This document shows positions 1 through 9,544 of a stretch of 64,000 nucleotides of DNA, in pieces. The notes beneath the pieces were generated by a model. The model was not told where the DNA came from and did not search any database. It worked only from the letters and a program-made list of their open reading frames with translations. This DNA is from Nanohaloarchaea archaeon B1-Br10_U2g21 (GTDB taxonomy: Archaea; Nanohalarchaeota; Nanosalinia; Nanosalinales; Nanosalinaceae), in the NCBI GenBank assembly GCA_001563915.1, contig LKMP01000001.1, forward strand, positions 48,604 to 112,603, written 5' to 3'. Numbering within the stretch: position 1 is the first letter of the stretch; each line of letters opens with the position of its first letter. Made by a program: the position numbers and the translations under genes.

Positions 1-479
1 AAATAGAGTACAACTCTCAAGAAGAAAACAGAGACTACGAGAAAAGAACAGATATTAGCAGTAGAATTGGGGTAGTCAAATCAAGGCCAGGTATGACGCC
101 TGAAGAAATCGAGTTTGTTTTGGAAAATGATTATGAAGGATTAATTGTTGAAGGAACTGGTTTAGGACACTTACCAGTCAATAGCTTTGATGACAAAACT
201 GAACACCATGAAAAAATACTTGAAAAGTTGGAAGAAGTTGCTGAGAAAATGCCTGTAGTAATGGCCTCACAGTGTATTAAAGGCCGAGTTGATATGGATG
301 TCTATGATGCAGGGGTTAAGATTCAGAACGCCGGTGTTTTTTCCGCAAGAAATATGCATCCAGAACTAGCTTATGTCAAGCTTGCGTGGAGTATTGCCAA
401 TACAGATTCTAGGGAGGAGGCTTTGAAGCTTTTTCAAGAGGATGTTAATGGGGAGCTTACAGAGAGGTCGATGATATAG
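1..479 (+). CDS. gatD: Glu-tRNA(Gln) amidotransferase subunit D (C-terminal part)
   Basis: The reading frame is open to the left edge, so the N-terminus lies outside the window. The visible part is the C-terminal half of the asparaginase-like domain, with the VEGTGLGHLP segment typical of type I asparaginases and GatD. GatD releases ammonia from glutamine for use by GatE, which converts Glu-tRNA(Gln) to Gln-tRNA(Gln) in archaea. The stop overlaps the next gene by one base, and gatE lies two genes downstream in the same operon, which favours GatD over a free L-asparaginase. Confidence 0.88.
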   Translation, partial: IEYNSQEENRDYEKRTDISSRIGVVKSRPGMTPEEIEFVLENDYEGLIVEGTGLGHLPVNSFDDKTEHHEKILEKLEEVAEKMPVVMASQCIKGRVDMDVYDAGVKIQNAGVFSARNMHPELAYVKLAWSIANTDSREEALKLFQEDVNGELTERSMI

Positions 480-769
480 TGGATAGAATACTCGATGAGT
501 TTGATAAAAAAGCAAAAGAGTTCCTAGACAAGGGCAGGCCTGATAGGCTGAGAAATATTTTAAGAGAGTATGCTATGTGCGTAGCTTATGAAACAGGAGA
601 AGAGCTTGAAAATCCGTCTCGGTTTCTTAGAATGACTGGTATAGACTTTGAAAACATTGACAACTTTACTGAGTATAGAGTAGCCAAATCTGTTATTAGA
701 TCAGAAATCAGAAAAAAGAAGGGCGATAGCTACTTCACAAAACTCAGAAAGAAGGTGTCAGATAGATGA
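479..769 (+). CDS. small unknown protein in the gat operon
   Basis: A 96-residue, mainly helical, charged protein that I do not recognise. It starts with GTG inside the gatD stop (one-base overlap) and its stop overlaps the next ATG as ATGA, so it is translationally coupled to both neighbours. The C-terminus is basic (KKK and RKK runs), unlike the acidic average of this genome, which may mean that it contacts RNA. It has no membrane segment and no cysteine pair. A role with GatDE is suggested only by position. Confidence 0.7.
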   Translation: MDRILDEFDKKAKEFLDKGRPDRLRNILREYAMCVAYETGEELENPSRFLRMTGIDFENIDNFTEYRVAKSVIRSEIRKKKGDSYFTKLRKKVSDR

Positions 770-1293
770 AGATCTATGGGGTTACTGGAATGCCTTTAGC
801 AGGTAAAACAACTGTAGCAGACATAATAGCTGTACGAGGTTTCCAAAAAATTGACATGGGTGATGTGGTGAGAAAAGAGATGAGCGATAGAAATATTTCT
901 GCTGGCGAAACAGGAAAGTTTGTGAACCAGCAAAGAGAAAAACGAGGTAGAAGCGCTATAGCAAAGCTTACTGTGCCGTATATAGAACGAACAGATTCGG
1001 ATGTCGTGATTACAGGGATGAGAGGTCTTTCTGAGAAAAAGCACTTTGAGAAAGATTTAGGTACAGAAATCGAAATGATAGCTGTATGGACATCTCCCAA
1101 AAAACGCAAAGAAAGAAGAGAAAAAAGAATGAGGGAGGAAGATAGAAAGGGTCAAGACTTTCACTCAAGAGATTTAAGAGAGCTGGAAAATGGGGTAGGA
1201 AAACTTATGGCATTAAGCGATCATGTTATTGTCAATGAAGATATTTCAATAGAAAAACTTGAGGAGAAAGTTGATCAATTACTTGAGGCATGA
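766..1293 (+). CDS. UPF0200-type nucleotide kinase-like P-loop protein
   Basis: A 175-residue P-loop protein with a Walker A motif at residues 8-16 (GMPLAGKTT) and the MGDVVRKE segment that marks the archaeal UPF0200 group, which is related to dephospho-CoA kinase. The substrate of this group is not established to my knowledge. A long basic helix follows (residues about 108-130), as in LID-type regions of small kinases. Overlaps with both neighbours (ATGA type) place it in the gatD-gatE operon. Confidence 0.75.
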   Translation: MKIYGVTGMPLAGKTTVADIIAVRGFQKIDMGDVVRKEMSDRNISAGETGKFVNQQREKRGRSAIAKLTVPYIERTDSDVVITGMRGLSEKKHFEKDLGTEIEMIAVWTSPKKRKERREKRMREEDRKGQDFHSRDLRELENGVGKLMALSDHVIVNEDISIEKLEEKVDQLLEA

Positions 1294-3134
1294 GTAAAGA
1301 AATGGATTACAAAGAATTAGGATTCAAATGCGGTATAGAAATCCATCAGCAACTTGACACAGATAGGAAACTTTTCTGCCACTGTCCTGTAGATTTAGTA
1401 GATGAGAGCGCAGATGGGGCTTTTGAAAGATACCTCAATGTAGTAGCAGGAGAATCAGGAGAAAAAGATCGGGCGGCAGAACAAGAAATCCAGAAATCAA
1501 GGAAGTACATCTACAAATATTACGACAGAAATAACTGTTTGGTTGAAGCTGATGAGGAACCGCCGCACTCAATGTCAGAGCAGGCTCTAGAAACAGCGTT
1601 AATCTTTGCAAGAATGGTGAATGCTGATATCGTTCCTGAGATACAAGTAATGCGTAAAATGGTGCTTGATGGTTCGAATACATCGGGTTTCCAGAGAACG
1701 TCGATGATAGGTCTAAATGGAGAGATTGAAACAGAGACAGGTATTGTAAAGATAGAAGACATAGAACTGGAGGAAGAATCAGCAGGAATTCATGAAAAAG
1801 ACTCTGAGAAAGCAGTTTATGATCTTAACAGATTAGGAGTGCCGTTAGTTGAAATAGGGACAGATGCATCTATTAGAACTCCGGAACATGCGAGAGAAGT
1901 TGCGCTAAGGCTAGGAATGCTTCTACGCTCAACAGGTAAAGCGCGGAGAGGGCTAGGAACAATCAGACAAGATGTCAACGTCTCGATTGAAGAAGGAGCT
2001 AGGGTCGAAATCAAGGGATTTCAGGATGTAAAAAATATTGATGAACTAATTAGACTGGAAGTTGAGAGACAGAAAAACCTTGTAGAGCTTGGTGAGGATC
2101 TTGATGAAGCTGAATTGGTGGCTGATAATGTGACCCATCTATTTGAGAATACAGAAAATCAGATAATTTCTACAGTGCTTGAAAATAATGGCGCGGTATA
2201 TGCATTGAAACTTCCGGGCTTGACAGGGAAGATGAAACAGAAAATATCTGGTGAAAAGTATTTGGCACTGGAACTTGTTGACTACGCTAAGTCAAAAGGT
2301 GTAAAAGGGATATTACATACTGATGAAGACTTACAGAAATATGAGCTAGTTGATGAATTTGAAGAAGTTGCTAAAATGTTTGACAGAGACAAAGAAGATG
2401 TTATTGCAGTTATTGCGGCTGAGAAAAATCAGGCTCGAGAAGCAGCGAAAGAAGTACAGAAGAGGGCAAAAATGCTTTATAATGGGGAAATACCTGAGGA
2501 AACACGGAGTGCAGAACAGGACTTTACTACGAGTTATATGAGGCCTTTACCTGGAGCAGCAAGAATGTATCCTGAAACTGATATTGCACCTATAAGAGTC
2601 ACAGAGAGTAGGGTGAAAGAAATTGATCAAAATATTCCGGAAACGCTTGAAGAAAAGAAAGAGCGTCTAGAAGATGAAGTAGGGGAACAGATGGCGTCTC
2701 AGCTTGTCAGTTCAAGAAGAGTTGGGCTTTTTGACAAGTTTGAAGATTCTGCTGATCAGAAAGATTTAGCGAATTATATAGTCAATACTTTACCGAGAAT
2801 AGAATCTGAAGGCTTTGAAGTCTCAGAAAATGCGATAGAGAAAATTCTACAGGCTTTTTCAGACTCAAAAATAGAAAAGGGTCAGCTGGAGAAAGCATCT
2901 CGTCTCGCTGCAGAGGGGGAAGAAAGTCCTGTTGAAAAGATTTTGGAGTCACAGGTTTCAGAAAAAGATATTGAAGAAATAGTCAGGTTGGTCGTTGAGG
3001 AGAATTCTGAGATGGTGGGAGAGCAAGGTATGCGTGCTCAAGGACCCTTAATGGGGGATGTGTTGCAGAGAATTGACGCTGATGGTTCCCGAGTGGCGCC
3101 TGTGCTTCAAAAGGTTTTACAGGAGCATCTGTAG
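1290..3134 (+). CDS. gatE: Glu-tRNA(Gln) amidotransferase subunit E
   Basis: A 614-residue protein of the GatB/GatE family. The N-terminus carries the [10 protein letters not shown] signature, followed by [16 protein letters not shown] and [11 protein letters not shown] segments that form the kinase/transamidase core. The middle part matches the AspRS-like insertion that distinguishes GatE from bacterial GatB, and the C-terminal helical tail (from about residue 470) resembles the tRNA-binding tail domain. It phosphorylates and amidates Glu on tRNA(Gln) using ammonia from GatD. It is the last gene of the operon, and the start overlaps the preceding stop as ATGA. Confidence 0.95.
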   Translation: MSKEMDYKELGFKCGIEIHQQLDTDRKLFCHCPVDLVDESADGAFERYLNVVAGESGEKDRAAEQEIQKSRKYIYKYYDRNNCLVEADEEPPHSMSEQALETALIFARMVNADIVPEIQVMRKMVLDGSNTSGFQRTSMIGLNGEIETETGIVKIEDIELEEESAGIHEKDSEKAVYDLNRLGVPLVEIGTDASIRTPEHAREVALRLGMLLRSTGKARRGLGTIRQDVNVSIEEGARVEIKGFQDVKNIDELIRLEVERQKNLVELGEDLDEAELVADNVTHLFENTENQIISTVLENNGAVYALKLPGLTGKMKQKISGEKYLALELVDYAKSKGVKGILHTDEDLQKYELVDEFEEVAKMFDRDKEDVIAVIAAEKNQAREAAKEVQKRAKMLYNGEIPEETRSAEQDFTTSYMRPLPGAARMYPETDIAPIRVTESRVKEIDQNIPETLEEKKERLEDEVGEQMASQLVSSRRVGLFDKFEDSADQKDLANYIVNTLPRIESEGFEVSENAIEKILQAFSDSKIEKGQLEKASRLAAEGEESPVEKILESQVSEKDIEEIVRLVVEENSEMVGEQGMRAQGPLMGDVLQRIDADGSRVAPVLQKVLQEHL

Positions 3135-3138
3135 AACA

Positions 3139-3176
3139 TATTTAAATTTTTACTTATGTCATTAAAAAACAGGTGA
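3139..3176 (+). promoter_or_regulatory. thermosome promoter and Shine-Dalgarno
   Basis: A TATA-like stretch lies at about 3139-3150 (ATATTTAAAT core), 35-47 bp before the thermosome ATG. An AGGTGA Shine-Dalgarno sits at 3171-3176, nine bases before the ATG. This is a leadered, SD-driven start, in contrast to the leaderless starts seen for many other genes here. Confidence 0.55.
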
Positions 3177-3185
3177 ATTACAACT

Positions 3186-4847
3186 ATGAGAGGATTAGGC
3201 GGAAGTCCGGTATTTATAATGTCTGAAGACGCAGAAAGACAGACTGGTGCAGACGCACAGGAAAACAATATAGCAGCATGTAAAACAGTTGCAAAAGCCG
3301 TAAGAACTACTCTAGGTCCTAAAGGAATGGATAAGATGATGGTGGATTCTGTAGGAGATCTAGTAGTAACGAATGATGGCGTAACTATACTTGAAGAAAT
3401 GGATATTCAGCATCCAGCAGCCAAGATGATGGTTGAAGTCGCACAGACACAGGAAGAAGAGGTTGGAGATGGGACAACTACAGCAGTAGTACTTGCAGGA
3501 GAGCTATTGAAGCAGGCTGAAGGATTGCTTGAACAGGAAATCCACCCAACTGTAATAACTAGAGGTTACAGGCTTGCACGTGAAAAATCTGTAGACATAT
3601 TGGATGATATATCTGAAGAAGTAGATCTTGCAGATGAAGATACGCTTGAGAAAGTAGCCATGACTGCAATGACTGGTAAATCTGCTGAATCTGCACGAGA
3701 TTATCTGGCAGAAATCGCGGTAAGCGCAGTAAGACAGGTTGCAGAAGAGGAAGGAGATTTACTTGTAATTGATAGAGATATGGTGAAACTTGAGAAAAAG
3801 GAAGGAGGCACTATTGATGAGACAGAACTTGTTCAAGGAGTAATTCTTGATAAGGAAAAAGTCCACGGTGGAATGCCTTCGAATATCTCTGATGCAAAGA
3901 TTGCGTTACTAAATACGCCTATTGAAGTACGTGAGACTGAGACAGATGCAGAAATCAACATTTCTGATCCTTCTCAGCTTAAAGGATTTGTTGAAGAAGA
4001 GGAAAAACAGCTCAAAGAAATGGTGGAAGCATTGGATGATGCGGGAGCAAATGTAGTTCTATGTCAGAAAGGTATAGATGACATCGCACAACATTACCTT
4101 GCAAAGAGAGGAATCTTTGCAGTAAGAAGAGTTTCCTCCAAAGATATGGATAAACTAGCAAAGGCAACAGGCGCAAATATTGTAACAAGTATTGAAGACG
4201 TTTCAGAAGATGACTTAGGAGAAGCAGGAACTGTCAAAGAAAACAGAATTGGTGGAGATTCAATGACGTTCGTACAGGACTGTCCAGAAGCCAAATCTGT
4301 CTCAATCCTTATCAGAGGAGGAACAGAACACGTAGTTGACGAAATTGATAGGGCTATGGAAGATGCAATAGGAGGAGTAGCTTCAGCACTGCGTAATGGA
4401 AAAGTCGTAGGCGGAGGTGGAGCAACAGAAGTAGAACTCGCACAACAGCTCAGAGATTATGCTGATAGTGTAGGAGGGCGAGAACAATTAGCGATTAATG
4501 CATTTGCAGATGCATTAGAAGTTCTACCAAGAACACTTGCAGAAAATGCAGGATTTGATCCGATTGATGTGTTAGTAGACCTTAGAAATAAACACGAAAA
4601 GGGAGAAATTTGGGCAGGAATCGATGTGTCATCAGGTGAATCAGAAGGCCTATTTGATCAAGGAGTTGTAGAACCGCGGCAGACTAAGACTCAGGCAGTT
4701 CAGTCTGCATCAGAATCAGCAGAAATGATTTTGAGGATTGATGATGTGATTTCTGCGTCAGGATTTGATGGCGGAGGAGGAGATGCACCGGCGCCTGAAG
4801 GAGGAATGCCTGGTGGAGGAATGGGAGGAATGGGAGGCATGATGTAA
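3186..4847 (+). CDS. thermosome subunit (group II chaperonin)
   Basis: A 553-residue group II chaperonin, the archaeal CCT-like ATP-driven folding machine. The [12 protein letters not shown] and GDGTTT segments form the nucleotide site, and [12 protein letters not shown] lies in the C-terminal equatorial domain. The start at 3186 gives the normal [10 protein letters not shown]-terminus. The tail is a Gly/Met repeat (GGM type) as in most thermosomes. It is a single-gene transcription unit with its own TATA box and Shine-Dalgarno. No second chaperonin subunit is seen in the window. Confidence 0.96.
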   Translation: MRGLGGSPVFIMSEDAERQTGADAQENNIAACKTVAKAVRTTLGPKGMDKMMVDSVGDLVVTNDGVTILEEMDIQHPAAKMMVEVAQTQEEEVGDGTTTAVVLAGELLKQAEGLLEQEIHPTVITRGYRLAREKSVDILDDISEEVDLADEDTLEKVAMTAMTGKSAESARDYLAEIAVSAVRQVAEEEGDLLVIDRDMVKLEKKEGGTIDETELVQGVILDKEKVHGGMPSNISDAKIALLNTPIEVRETETDAEINISDPSQLKGFVEEEEKQLKEMVEALDDAGANVVLCQKGIDDIAQHYLAKRGIFAVRRVSSKDMDKLAKATGANIVTSIEDVSEDDLGEAGTVKENRIGGDSMTFVQDCPEAKSVSILIRGGTEHVVDEIDRAMEDAIGGVASALRNGKVVGGGGATEVELAQQLRDYADSVGGREQLAINAFADALEVLPRTLAENAGFDPIDVLVDLRNKHEKGEIWAGIDVSSGESEGLFDQGVVEPRQTKTQAVQSASESAEMILRIDDVISASGFDGGGGDAPAPEGGMPGGGMGGMGGMM

Positions 4848-4945
4848 GCCTCTTTTCTCCTCCTTCATATTATGTTTACGTTTTTAGATTGTTCTTTGAA
4901 GGAGATGTAGTTGAAATTTTCTTTTTCTATATCTATTTCCGTGGA

Positions 4946-4954
4946 TTATAAATA
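4946..4954 (+). promoter_or_regulatory. TATA box of the pilus locus
   Basis: The sequence TTATAAATA lies 41-49 bp before the ATG at 4995. A GAGGCGAT Shine-Dalgarno-like stretch lies just before that start, so a short leader is expected. Confidence 0.5.
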
Positions 4955-4994
4955 CCGGAGTTCCTCATTTCTTACTTAGAGGCGATTCAAAGCT

Positions 4995-5672
4995 ATGAAT
5001 GACGAGGTTCAGCTTGGCTCTTCTGAAGGAGATGACTACGAGGTCGTTCCGATAGGACCGATTAGAAAACTGGAAAGAAGAATTGATAAGATTCATGAGG
5101 AAGCAGTTCAAAACTCATCAGGAGGCGGTAATTACGATGAACTTGTTAAAGATGTCTTAGATATAATGAAATCGAATCAGCGAATCGTCAATGACATGAC
5201 TGAATCAACTCATGAGCTTAAGAACTCTGTAGAAGATCTTACTCACAAAATGGATGAGGTAGTAGATAACATGAATACATTTATGGACTTGCTTACTGAA
5301 GCCTCTGAAATGGATATGGAAGGCGAAATTGTTGGGGATATTGAACATAGGATTGCTGATGCAATAGGAAATAAAATGGATAATGTAGCAGAGGGAATGA
5401 TGCAGTCCAATAAAGAAGTTGTAGACCAGTTAGAAGAAGTTAATCAAAGTTTAAGGAGATCTTATGCTTCAGGTTCTAGTCAGCAGATGAAGCCTCAATC
5501 GAAGCCTCAATCTAGAACGGCTCAACAATCGAATAATTCTTCTGAATCTGTTCAGCGACCTACTTCTTCAGATCAGTCTCAGTCATCTCCACAGTCAATG
5601 AATTTAGGTTCCGGGAGAGATGATAGAATGAAGAGGCTCAGGGAGAAGTTTGGAGATGTTAAAGACCAGTAA
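4995..5672 (+). CDS. coiled-coil protein with disordered Gln/Ser tail, pilus locus
   Basis: 225 residues. A short acidic N-terminus is followed by long heptad-like helices (about residues 25-150, with repeated MTESTHELKNSVEDL-like patterns) and then a low-complexity Ser/Gln/Pro tail (about 155-205) ending in a basic KRLREKFGD helix. It has no signal peptide or membrane span, so it is cytoplasmic. It is the first gene of the pilus-like locus and overlaps the next gene. The layout recalls FlaC/FlaD-type accessory proteins and the protein at 26511-27026, but I cannot assign a family. Confidence 0.7.
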   Translation: MNDEVQLGSSEGDDYEVVPIGPIRKLERRIDKIHEEAVQNSSGGGNYDELVKDVLDIMKSNQRIVNDMTESTHELKNSVEDLTHKMDEVVDNMNTFMDLLTEASEMDMEGEIVGDIEHRIADAIGNKMDNVAEGMMQSNKEVVDQLEEVNQSLRRSYASGSSQQMKPQSKPQSRTAQQSNNSSESVQRPTSSDQSQSSPQSMNLGSGRDDRMKRLREKFGDVKDQ

Positions 5673-6156
5673 AGGCCTTACTCCTGTTGTAGCAACTGTT
5701 TTACTTTTGATGATTGCTGTAGCTGCTGTAGGCTCTGCAGCAGTATTTTTGGATGATACTATTACAAGTATCGGCGACAGTATAGAGGAAGATTTGGCTT
5801 TGGAAGAACGGAGATCTGCAACAGATATCTCGATTGATTATGGATACCGTAGTTCTGGAAGTACTGAATATGTGATTATAGATGTTAGAAATACGGGTTC
5901 TGAAACTTTAGAAGTTCAACAGAATGGCGAAAAGCTTTGGAATATGTATATTGATGGGAGGCCTGAAGACTGGAGTTATGTTGATTCAGACCTTGAGTCA
6001 GAAGATGAAATCTTGAGAAATCCTAATGAGGTTATTTCAATAAATACTACTGAAGAATTCCCGGATAACGGTGAAATGATAGAGGTCTCATTAAATGCCC
6101 CTTATGAAAGTTCGGACTCTTACGTCTGCTTTAATGACGGAGGCAATAGCTGCTGA
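5656..6156 (+). CDS. type IV pilin-like protein
   Basis: A type III signal peptide is seen: SKG followed by LTPVVATVLLLMIAVAAVG, which is the archaeal pilin N-terminal domain (cleavage expected after KG). The mature part is acidic and Ser-rich, with two Cys close to the C-terminus (YVCFNDGGNSC). I chose the ATG at 5656 over the TTG at 5650 because it leaves the usual short positive N-terminus. It overlaps the preceding gene by 17 bases. Confidence 0.85.
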   Translation: MLKTSKGLTPVVATVLLLMIAVAAVGSAAVFLDDTITSIGDSIEEDLALEERRSATDISIDYGYRSSGSTEYVIIDVRNTGSETLEVQQNGEKLWNMYIDGRPEDWSYVDSDLESEDEILRNPNEVISINTTEEFPDNGEMIEVSLNAPYESSDSYVCFNDGGNSC

Positions 6157-6166
6157 GTTCAGAATC

Positions 6167-6172
6167 TTTATA
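6167..6172 (+). promoter_or_regulatory. TATA box, leaderless start of second pilin
   Basis: TTTATA sits 28-33 bp before the ATG at 6200. With archaeal spacing, transcription would start at or next to the start codon, so a leaderless mRNA is expected. Confidence 0.5.
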
Positions 6173-6199
6173 AGGGAGCCACAGCAAATCTTACATAGT

Positions 6200-6739
6200 A
6201 TGTTTGGAACAAGCAAAGGTATTACTCCTGTAATCGCGATTGTTCTGTTATTACTTGTAACAGTTGGAGCGGTAGGAGTAGTTTATACACAGTTCCAAGG
6301 TTTAGTAGGAGATGGACCTGACGCAGATTTCTTAGATGCTGATGGAGTAGATATTAGTATGTCATCAACAGTTAGCCATGATCCCATTAATCTGACTTTA
6401 AGAAATAATGGTGATGATGAATATGACTTACAAGATGATTTTAGAGTCGATGTAAGCGTTCCTGGTGAGGGCAGAGTTCCATTAGAAGATGCAGTAGTCT
6501 TTGATGAATTCGAAGATGAGAGCCCGCAACAGTGTCTAGAAGAGGGTAACGAAGCCGAAGGCCATGATAGTGAAGATTATACGTCATTTGGTCCTGGTGA
6601 CTCTATAGCATGTGAACCGGATATAGACGATCTTTCTGGTCCAGAAGAAGCTACATTCTACTTAGTCTTGGATAGTGCAGATGATGAAGTCACAGATGTA
6701 ACTTGTGATCCATCAACAAGCACTAGCGCAACTTGTTAA
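6200..6739 (+). CDS. type IV pilin-like protein
   Basis: 179 residues from the ATG at 6200. The N-terminus (GTSKG then ITPVIAIVLLLLVTVGAVGVV) is a classical archaeal type III prepilin signal. The mature domain is strongly acidic and has four Cys, two of them very near the C-terminus. Longer readings from 6095 are possible, but the TATA box at 6167 and the signal peptide both favour 6200. Probably a pilus structural subunit or minor pilin. Confidence 0.85.
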   Translation: MFGTSKGITPVIAIVLLLLVTVGAVGVVYTQFQGLVGDGPDADFLDADGVDISMSSTVSHDPINLTLRNNGDDEYDLQDDFRVDVSVPGEGRVPLEDAVVFDEFEDESPQQCLEEGNEAEGHDSEDYTSFGPGDSIACEPDIDDLSGPEEATFYLVLDSADDEVTDVTCDPSTSTSATC

Positions 6740-6767
6740 AATTTTTCTTTTCACATATTTTCCCTTT

Positions 6768-6777
6768 ATTTTATATT
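6768..6777 (+). promoter_or_regulatory. TATA box before the third pilin-like gene
   Basis: A TTTTATATT stretch is centred about 29 bp before the ATG at 6802, again the geometry of a leaderless transcript. It would drive the run of overlapping genes from 6802 to 14425. Confidence 0.45.
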
Positions 6778-6801
6778 CAGGCCTTAATAATTGAGAACTG
6801 T

Positions 6802-7449
6802 ATGAAGGGTCAAACTCAGGCAGTTACAGCTGTTATGATTACAGGTATAATGATAGGCACTATTGCCGCAGTTTATGTCTGGGGAACGCCTTTACTTGAG
6901 AAAAGAGAAAGCCAGGCGGCCTTAGGCCAAGTTGAAAGCGATGTTTTAAGCCTTAAAGACTCTGTAGATTCTGTCAGCCGAAGTGGAGAAGGTAGTGGTT
7001 CAGATAGTTCTATTAGGATTAGTGAGGGCGAGGTTGAAGTGAATGAGGATGAGAATTATATTCAAGTAACTACTTTTTCAGGAGCTTCAAGTTATCCTAC
7101 AGGTACGTGGAGAATAATAGAAGGTAATAGTCTCCAAGGTCTTTCAATAGGTACAGGATACTACGGTATTTCGGGACAGGATAGTGATGGTGTAGTAGCC
7201 GCTAGATCGGATGAATCTGGGGGAGATGATAGAATCCGGTTCAGAGTCGAGTTTAGAGATATGTTAGATGATTCTGAAGCCCATTTAGTAGATTTGCAGT
7301 CTGTAGGTTCTCCCACATCCTCCGGAGAGACTACTGTCAATCTAAGAAATAGAGGTACTGAGTCTGATACAGGCTCAGAAGGTTTAGAGATTGGTACTGA
7401 TGAAATTATAGATAGAGAGAGAAGAATAATTGAGGTTGATTTACAGTGA
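6802..7449 (+). CDS. prepilin-like surface protein
   Basis: 215 residues from the ATG at 6802. It starts MKGQTQAVTAVMITGIMIG, a KG/Q-type prepilin cleavage site followed by one hydrophobic helix. The remainder is Ser/Gly/Asp/Glu-rich with predicted beta strands. The TATA box 29 bp upstream supports this start over the longer reading from 6733. It is probably a minor pilin or pilus-associated protein. The stop overlaps the next GTG start. Confidence 0.78.
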   Translation: MKGQTQAVTAVMITGIMIGTIAAVYVWGTPLLEKRESQAALGQVESDVLSLKDSVDSVSRSGEGSGSDSSIRISEGEVEVNEDENYIQVTTFSGASSYPTGTWRIIEGNSLQGLSIGTGYYGISGQDSDGVVAARSDESGGDDRIRFRVEFRDMLDDSEAHLVDLQSVGSPTSSGETTVNLRNRGTESDTGSEGLEIGTDEIIDRERRIIEVDLQ

Positions 7450-7838
7450 AAGGACAGTATCTTGCTGTGGAATCTGTTTTGACATTTGGGCTAGGTATAA
7501 TCGCAGCAGTAGGTATTATAGGTGTTTTTAGCAGTTACAGTAGTAATGTGTTTTCAACCGCCGAACAAGTAGATGTAAAAGTAGTTCAAAATGATATAAA
7601 GAATAATCTAAATAGTTTAGACGTTATAAATGGTACTGCGCATAAAGATTTAGAATTACCGGATACAGTAGCTAATTCAGACTATACAGTATCGTTATCA
7701 GATGATGAAATAGCTTTAGAGGCCAGAGGAGAAATATATAGATCTAGACTGCCGATTTCGGAGCCTGCCACAGGTTCAGGTTCAGGCGACGTAAGAATCT
7801 ATAAAACCGAACAAGGGTATGAGTTGACCGAAAGATGA
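7446..7838 (+). CDS. small prepilin-like protein
   Basis: 130 residues starting with GTG inside the previous stop (GTGA overlap). The N-terminus is MKGQYLAVESVLTFGLGIIA, so it has the same K-G-Q motif and hydrophobic helix as the preceding protein. The short mature part is acidic. The stop overlaps the ATG of the secretion ATPase gene (ATGA). Likely a minor pilin, assigned from its N-terminus and position. Confidence 0.75.
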   Translation: MKGQYLAVESVLTFGLGIIAAVGIIGVFSSYSSNVFSTAEQVDVKVVQNDIKNNLNSLDVINGTAHKDLELPDTVANSDYTVSLSDDEIALEARGEIYRSRLPISEPATGSGSGDVRIYKTEQGYELTER

Positions 7839-9544
7839 GTGTCAAACTTAATAGTCTGATAAACAGGCTTAGGAAAGCTAAACACCCGGAATGGTACGAA
7901 GAGGAAGAAACAAAAGAGGCAAATGAAAATGCAGATGGAGTTAAAATTCCATCTCCGGGCCGTTTTGATCCTGAAATGATCGAACAGTTTTCAGATGAGG
8001 ATAAACTTACTGATGTTGATGTATCATATCCTTTAATGCCTGCAGATCCTGAAGATGGAGAGATGGTTTATGCATGGGCGCATATAACTTGGAACGAAGA
8101 AATGGGAGAATTAGTATACAGAGTAATAGAACCAGATATGAATAAGAGAACTGAGGCTGTTCTGAACAAGATTCATGATATAATGGAAAGAAGTTTCGAT
8201 GTCACGTTATCAGACCTCGAATCAGGAGAAGCTGATGAATATCTCGAAGAAAAAATAGATATGATAGTGGATAAATATGATTTAAGTCTCACAGAACAGC
8301 AAAGAGAAGTAGTCCGTTACTACACAAAAAGAGATTTTGCAGGTTTAGGTAAGCTACAACCACTAATGAATGATACAGAAGTAGAAGATATATCCTGTGA
8401 TGGAATAGATATACCTGTTTATGCGTACCACAGAAACCCTAAGTTTGGGTCCATAAAGACAACTATAGAATGGGATAATCACGAAGAACTTGATAAATTC
8501 GTTATGAAAATGGCTCAGAGATGCGGTAAATCTATTTCAGTCTCGACACCATTGCTTGATGGGGCGCTGCCTGACGGTTCCCGTGTACAGGCAACTTTAG
8601 CTACAGACATTGCGAGAAAGGGGTCAAATTTTACAATTCGACGTTTTACGTCAGATCCATTAACACCTATTCATATGATGGACTTTGAGACAGAGAATGC
8701 GCAGATGCTATCATATCTTTGGACGCTTGTGGAACACGGTAAATCAACTCTAGTATGTGGAACTACAGGAGCAGGAAAAACATCTCAGTTGAACTCGCTT
8801 TCACTTTTCATCAGGCCAGAGAAGAAGATTGTGTCTATTGAGGACACGCCAGAACTTCGTCTACCTCATGATCACTGGGTGCCGGAAGTAGCGCGGTCAG
8901 GATTTGGATCAAGTGCTGATGAAGGAGGAGAAGTATCAATGGATCATTTATTGAAAGAGTCTCTGCGTCAGAGACCTGAATATATTATTGTCGGAGAGGT
9001 GCGTGGTGAAGAAGCATATATTTTGTTCCAGCAGATGGCTACAGGACACACGGGGCTATCAACGATTCACGCGGACAGTCTAGAGATGCTTATGGATCGT
9101 CTGACTACACAGCCAATAGATCTCTCGCCGTCACTAATTGAGACATTAGACTGCATAATGCTAATTAAAAGGCTTAGAAGAGGAGGGAAGTATGTTAGAA
9201 GGATTACAGGTCTTTATGAGGTATTAGGGTATGATAAGAGAAAGGGTATTGATGCTAACAAAGTATTTGGATGGGAGCCAAGAAATGATGAATATATCGT
9301 TGAGAACAACTCTATACTTCTCCAAGATATAGCTGAACAGAGCGGTATAGATAACGAAGATATACAAAAAGACCTCAGAAACAAGCAACACGTCCTAAAT
9401 TATATGCAAGAAGAGCAGATAAAACACTACAGAGAAGTAGGAGATATTATTTCTCGTTACTACTCTGATCCGGAGTCTGTAATGGAAAAAGTAGGACAAA
9501 CATTTAATTCAGATCAAGGCCAATTAAAAGTTAGCGATGCTTAA
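7835..9544 (+). CDS. type IV pilus/type II secretion ATPase (PilB/FlaI/TadA-like)
   Basis: 569 residues. The Walker A motif GTTGAGKT lies at residues 309-316. It is followed by the Asp box (SIEDTPELRLP), the Walker B region (RPEYIIVGEVRGEEA) and the His box (TGHTGLSTIHAD), all typical of the secretion ATPase superfamily. The acidic N-terminal domain precedes a KLQPLMNDTEVEDISCDG segment common to archaeal members. This enzyme would power assembly of the pilins encoded around it, together with the two membrane platform proteins downstream. The family also includes archaellum FlaI, but no other archaellum genes are visible. Confidence 0.94.
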   Translation: MSVKLNSLINRLRKAKHPEWYEEEETKEANENADGVKIPSPGRFDPEMIEQFSDEDKLTDVDVSYPLMPADPEDGEMVYAWAHITWNEEMGELVYRVIEPDMNKRTEAVLNKIHDIMERSFDVTLSDLESGEADEYLEEKIDMIVDKYDLSLTEQQREVVRYYTKRDFAGLGKLQPLMNDTEVEDISCDGIDIPVYAYHRNPKFGSIKTTIEWDNHEELDKFVMKMAQRCGKSISVSTPLLDGALPDGSRVQATLATDIARKGSNFTIRRFTSDPLTPIHMMDFETENAQMLSYLWTLVEHGKSTLVCGTTGAGKTSQLNSLSLFIRPEKKIVSIEDTPELRLPHDHWVPEVARSGFGSSADEGGEVSMDHLLKESLRQRPEYIIVGEVRGEEAYILFQQMATGHTGLSTIHADSLEMLMDRLTTQPIDLSPSLIETLDCIMLIKRLRRGGKYVRRITGLYEVLGYDKRKGIDANKVFGWEPRNDEYIVENNSILLQDIAEQSGIDNEDIQKDLRNKQHVLNYMQEEQIKHYREVGDIISRYYSDPESVMEKVGQTFNSDQGQLKVSDA

